NCBI GenBank assembly: GCA_035278025.1
Contig: DATEJK010000149.1
Span: 1-14,470, forward strand
Length of the DNA: 14,470 nucleotides
Origin: JAICWP01 sp035278025
GTDB lineage: Bacteria > Acidobacteriota > Terriglobia > Terriglobales > Acidobacteriaceae
Direction: 5' to 3'
Shown: positions 12,169 to 14,470 of the stretch, in pieces
Layout: the number at the start of each line of letters is the position of its first letter
How positions within the stretch are numbered: the stretch's first letter is position 1
Position numbers and translations under genes: made by a program
The notes under the pieces: generated by a model
Seen by the model: only the letters and a program-made list of their open reading frames with translations
The model's database searches: none
Told to the model about the DNA's origin: nothing

Positions 12169-14262
12169 GTGGCGAGAGAAGTTCCATTAGAGCGTTGCAG
12201 GAATATCGGCATCATGGCGCACATTGATGCCGGTAAGACCACGACGACGGAGCGCATCCTGTTCTACACGGGACGGACGCACCGCATCGGAGAGGTGCAT
12301 GAAGGCACTGCAACCATGGATTGGATGGAGCAGGAGCAGGAGCGCGGCATTACCATCACCAGCGCCGCCACCACCTGCTTCTGGCGCGACATCCGCATCA
12401 ACATTATTGATACGCCCGGCCACGTGGACTTTACCGCCGAGGTGGAGCGCTCGCTGCGCGTGCTGGACGGCGCCTGCGCCGTGTTCGATGCTGTGCATGG
12501 AGTGGAGCCGCAATCGGAAACCGTGTGGCGCCAGGCCGACAAGTACGGCGTGCCGCGCATTTGTTTCATTAACAAGATGGACAAAATGGGCGCCGATTTC
12601 GAGCATGCCATTGACACCATCCGCAAGCGCCTTAACGCCCGCCCCGTCGCCATCCAGCTTCCCATCGGACAAGAAGATAAGTTCAAAGGCGTGATTGACC
12701 TGCTCGCCATGAAGGCCATCATTTGGAACGATGAGACCCTGGGAGCCGAATTTGCGGTGCAGGAGATTCCGCCGGAGTTGCAGAAGAAAGCTAATGCTTT
12801 CCACGGTCAGATGGTCGAGACCATCGTGGAGAACGACGACGACCTGCTGCACAAATACATGGAAGGCGAAAACATCACGCCGGAGGAGCTGAAAGCTTCC
12901 CTGCGCAAGAGCACCGTCGCGCTCAAGCTGTTCCCGGTAATTTGCGGAACAGCCTTCAAGAACAAGGGCGTGCAGCCGCTGCTGGATGCGGTGGTGGACT
13001 ATCTGCCTTCGCCGCTGGATATTCCTCCCGTGGAGGCCATAGAGCCGGACACGGGCAAACCGGTGCTGCGCAAAGCCGACGACAACGAGCCCTTCTCCGC
13101 GCTGGCCTTCAAAATCATGACCGACCCGTTTGTCGGCCAGTTGGTGTTTATCCGCATCTACTCCGGCCAGCTCAAGACCGGCGACAGTGTTTACATCGTC
13201 AGCAAGCAGCGCAGCGAGCGCATCGGACGTCTGCTGAAGATGCACGCCAACAAGCGCGAGGAAATCAGTGAGATTTACGCGGGCGATATCTGTGCGGCGG
13301 TTGGACTGAAAAACGTCACCACCGGCGATACCATCTGCGACAAGAACCACCCCGTGCTGCTGGAATCCATAGAATTTCCGGCGCCGGTGATTTCGGTCGC
13401 GGTGGAACCCAAGACCAAGGCCGACCAGGAGAAGATGGGCATCGCACTGGCCCGCCTGGCACAGGAAGATCCCACCTTCAAAGTGAATACCGATCCCGAC
13501 AGCGGCCAGACGATTATCAGCGGCATGGGCGAACTTCACCTGGAGATCATCATTGACCGCATGATGCGCGAGTACAAGGTCGAGGCCAACGTGGGCAAGC
13601 CGCAGGTGGCGTATCGTGAGACGATTCGCAAGCCCTCGCAGGCGGAAGGCAAGTTCATCCGCCAGACGGGCGGCCGCGGCCAGTATGGCCACGTGAAGAT
13701 CAAGCTGGATCCGCAGGAGCCGGGCAAAGGCTACGAGTTTGTCAACGACATTGCCGGCGGCTCGGTGCCCAGGGAATACATCAAGCCGGTGGACCAAGGC
13801 ATTAAAGAAGCCATGGAAGGCGGAGTCCTGGCCGGTTATGAAATGGTGGACATCAAGGCCACCCTCTACGACGGCAGCTACCACGACGTGGACTCCAGCG
13901 AAATGGCGTTCAAGATTGCCGGTTCGATGGCTTTCAAGGAAGCCGCGCGGAAGGCCAGCCCGGTGCTGCTGGAACCGGTGATGTCGGTGGAGGTGGTGGT
14001 GCCCGATGAGTTTATGGGCGACATCATCGGTGACCTCAACTCGCGCCGTGGGCGCGTGGAAGCCGTGGAACACCGCGCCGGGTCGCAGGTCATCAAAGCC
14101 TTCGTTCCCCTTTCGGAAATGTTCGGGTACGCAACCGATATGCGCTCGCGTACCCAGGGCCGCGCCACCTTCTCCATGCACTTCTCGCGCTACGAGCAGG
14201 CGCCGCAGTCGGTGGCCGAGGAGATTGTGGCCCGGGTGCAGGGCAAGACGGTTTCGCGGTAA
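12169..14262 (+). CDS. fusA: Translation elongation factor G
   Basis: The 697-residue GTPase moves tRNA and mRNA through the ribosome after peptide transfer and also helps recycle ribosomes. All G motifs are seen: AHIDAGKT (17-24), RGITI with T62 (switch 1), DTPGH (81-85), NKMD (135-138) and GTAFKNKG (about 260-267). Domain IV (GGRGQYGHVKI) and domain V (VVPDEFMGDIIGDLNSRRGR) are intact, so this is a normal EF-G and not a truncated paralogue. The start is a GTG with only a weak upstream GGACGAG or AAAGGAA as ribosome binding site; translation may be coupled to rpsG. It belongs to the str operon between rpsG and tuf. Confidence 0.98.
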   Translation: MAREVPLERCRNIGIMAHIDAGKTTTTERILFYTGRTHRIGEVHEGTATMDWMEQEQERGITITSAATTCFWRDIRINIIDTPGHVDFTAEVERSLRVLDGACAVFDAVHGVEPQSETVWRQADKYGVPRICFINKMDKMGADFEHAIDTIRKRLNARPVAIQLPIGQEDKFKGVIDLLAMKAIIWNDETLGAEFAVQEIPPELQKKANAFHGQMVETIVENDDDLLHKYMEGENITPEELKASLRKSTVALKLFPVICGTAFKNKGVQPLLDAVVDYLPSPLDIPPVEAIEPDTGKPVLRKADDNEPFSALAFKIMTDPFVGQLVFIRIYSGQLKTGDSVYIVSKQRSERIGRLLKMHANKREEISEIYAGDICAAVGLKNVTTGDTICDKNHPVLLESIEFPAPVISVAVEPKTKADQEKMGIALARLAQEDPTFKVNTDPDSGQTIISGMGELHLEIIIDRMMREYKVEANVGKPQVAYRETIRKPSQAEGKFIRQTGGRGQYGHVKIKLDPQEPGKGYEFVNDIAGGSVPREYIKPVDQGIKEAMEGGVLAGYEMVDIKATLYDGSYHDVDSSEMAFKIAGSMAFKEAARKASPVLLEPVMSVEVVVPDEFMGDIIGDLNSRRGRVEAVEHRAGSQVIKAFVPLSEMFGYATDMRSRTQGRATFSMHFSRYEQAPQSVAEEIVARVQGKTVSR

Positions 14263-14271
14263 CGGTTACAT

Positions 14272-14324
14272 GGGACAGCTGTCCCGCAGAAGGAACTTAT
14301 ACATAGCGGTCCCCGCTGGGGGAC
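14272..14324 (+). promoter_or_regulatory. Paired hairpins with shared GGGAC/GTCCC core before tuf
   Basis: The first element, GGGACAGCTGTCCC (14272-14285), is a perfect 14-bp palindrome. The second is GTCCCC (14309-14314), loop GCTG and GGGGAC (14319-14324). Because both use the same core, GTCCC at 14281-14285 could instead pair with GGGAC at 14320-14324, or GGGAC at 14272-14276 with GTCCC at 14309-14313. The second stem ends 4 nt before the tuf ribosome binding site GGAG (14329-14332). This suggests post-transcriptional control of EF-Tu, not proven. Confidence 0.5.
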
Positions 14325-14339
14325 ATATGGAGCTAAGAA

Positions 14340-14470
14340 ATGGCGAAAGAGAAATTTGAACGCAATAAGCCGCACGTGAACGTGGGCACGATCGGGCACA
14401 TTGATCATGGCAAGACCACGCTGACGGCGGCCATCACCAAGGTATTGGCCAAGCACAATCCCAAGGTGCA
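14340..14470 (+). CDS. tuf: Translation elongation factor Tu, 5' part
   Basis: The first 43 codons are present and the gene runs off the window end; a full EF-Tu is about 395 residues. The start MAKEKFERNKPHVNVGTIGH and the P-loop GHIDHGKT (19-26) identify it with certainty. EF-Tu delivers aminoacyl-tRNA to the ribosome as a GTP complex. The ATG at 14340 follows GGAG (14329-14332) at 7-nt spacing. It is the fourth gene of the str operon, 77 bp after fusA, with two hairpins in the gap. Whether another tuf copy exists elsewhere cannot be seen. Confidence 0.98.
   Translation, partial: MAKEKFERNKPHVNVGTIGHIDHGKTTLTAAITKVLAKHNPKV

Noticed and set aside
12187..14181. 664-residue open frame antisense to fusA
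   Set aside because: It is the complement of a perfectly conserved EF-G gene and is rich in His, Leu and Arg, as expected for antisense frames of GC-rich genes.

Overview
The window looks like a chromosomal segment of a GC-rich Gram-negative bacterium, most likely an acidobacterium. This is inferred from the gene mix, the large Ig-like/beta-propeller lipoprotein and the style of the intergenic repeats; no rRNA is present to prove it. Nothing indicates a phage, plasmid, transposon or CRISPR array. Most genes are ordinary core genes. The unusual material lies between them and in one gene fusion.

Layout on the + strand. (1) 112-2730 encodes an 872-residue TPR protein with a GAF domain and a GGDEF-like domain that has lost its signature. 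(2) 2954-3181 encodes a 75-residue three-helix membrane protein resembling half of a PnuC-type transporter. (3) 3386-6470 holds three acyl-CoA genes in order: thiolase, 3-hydroxybutyryl-CoA dehydrogenase and enoyl-CoA hydratase. Together they interconvert two acetyl-CoA and crotonyl-CoA, or carry out the matching beta-oxidation steps. (4) 6598-8319 carries ribH, nusB and a small hypothetical gene. RibH here is a fusion with an N-terminal VOC-like domain. (5) On the - strand, 8371-10428 encodes a 685-residue lipoprotein with about three Ig-like domains and a beta-propeller, converging on the ribH-nusB group. (6) From 11125 to the window end runs the str operon: rpsL, rpsG, fusA and the first 43 codons of tuf, preceded by a candidate promoter and a leader of roughly 440 nt rich in hairpins.

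The intergenic gaps form a second layer. Many contain a short tandem repeat with a unit of 7, 8, 10 or 17 bp, and the unit sequence mostly differs between gaps. In three places (the PnuC-like gene, ribH, rpsL) the repeat contains the stop codon of the upstream gene; beside rpsG and hbd it contains or touches the ribosome binding site of the downstream gene. Two gaps carry copies of a separate palindromic element with TCCTTCG and GCTCAGGAT ends. Repeats even interrupt the normally compact rpsL-rpsG junction. Between fusA and tuf are two hairpins sharing a GGGAC/GTCCC core, which could form mutually exclusive structures just before the tuf ribosome binding site.

The best candidates for something undescribed are the VOC-RibH fusion, the stop-codon-associated tandem repeats, the fusA-tuf hairpin pair and the structured str leader. 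All are read by eye and none has been tested by alignment or folding software.
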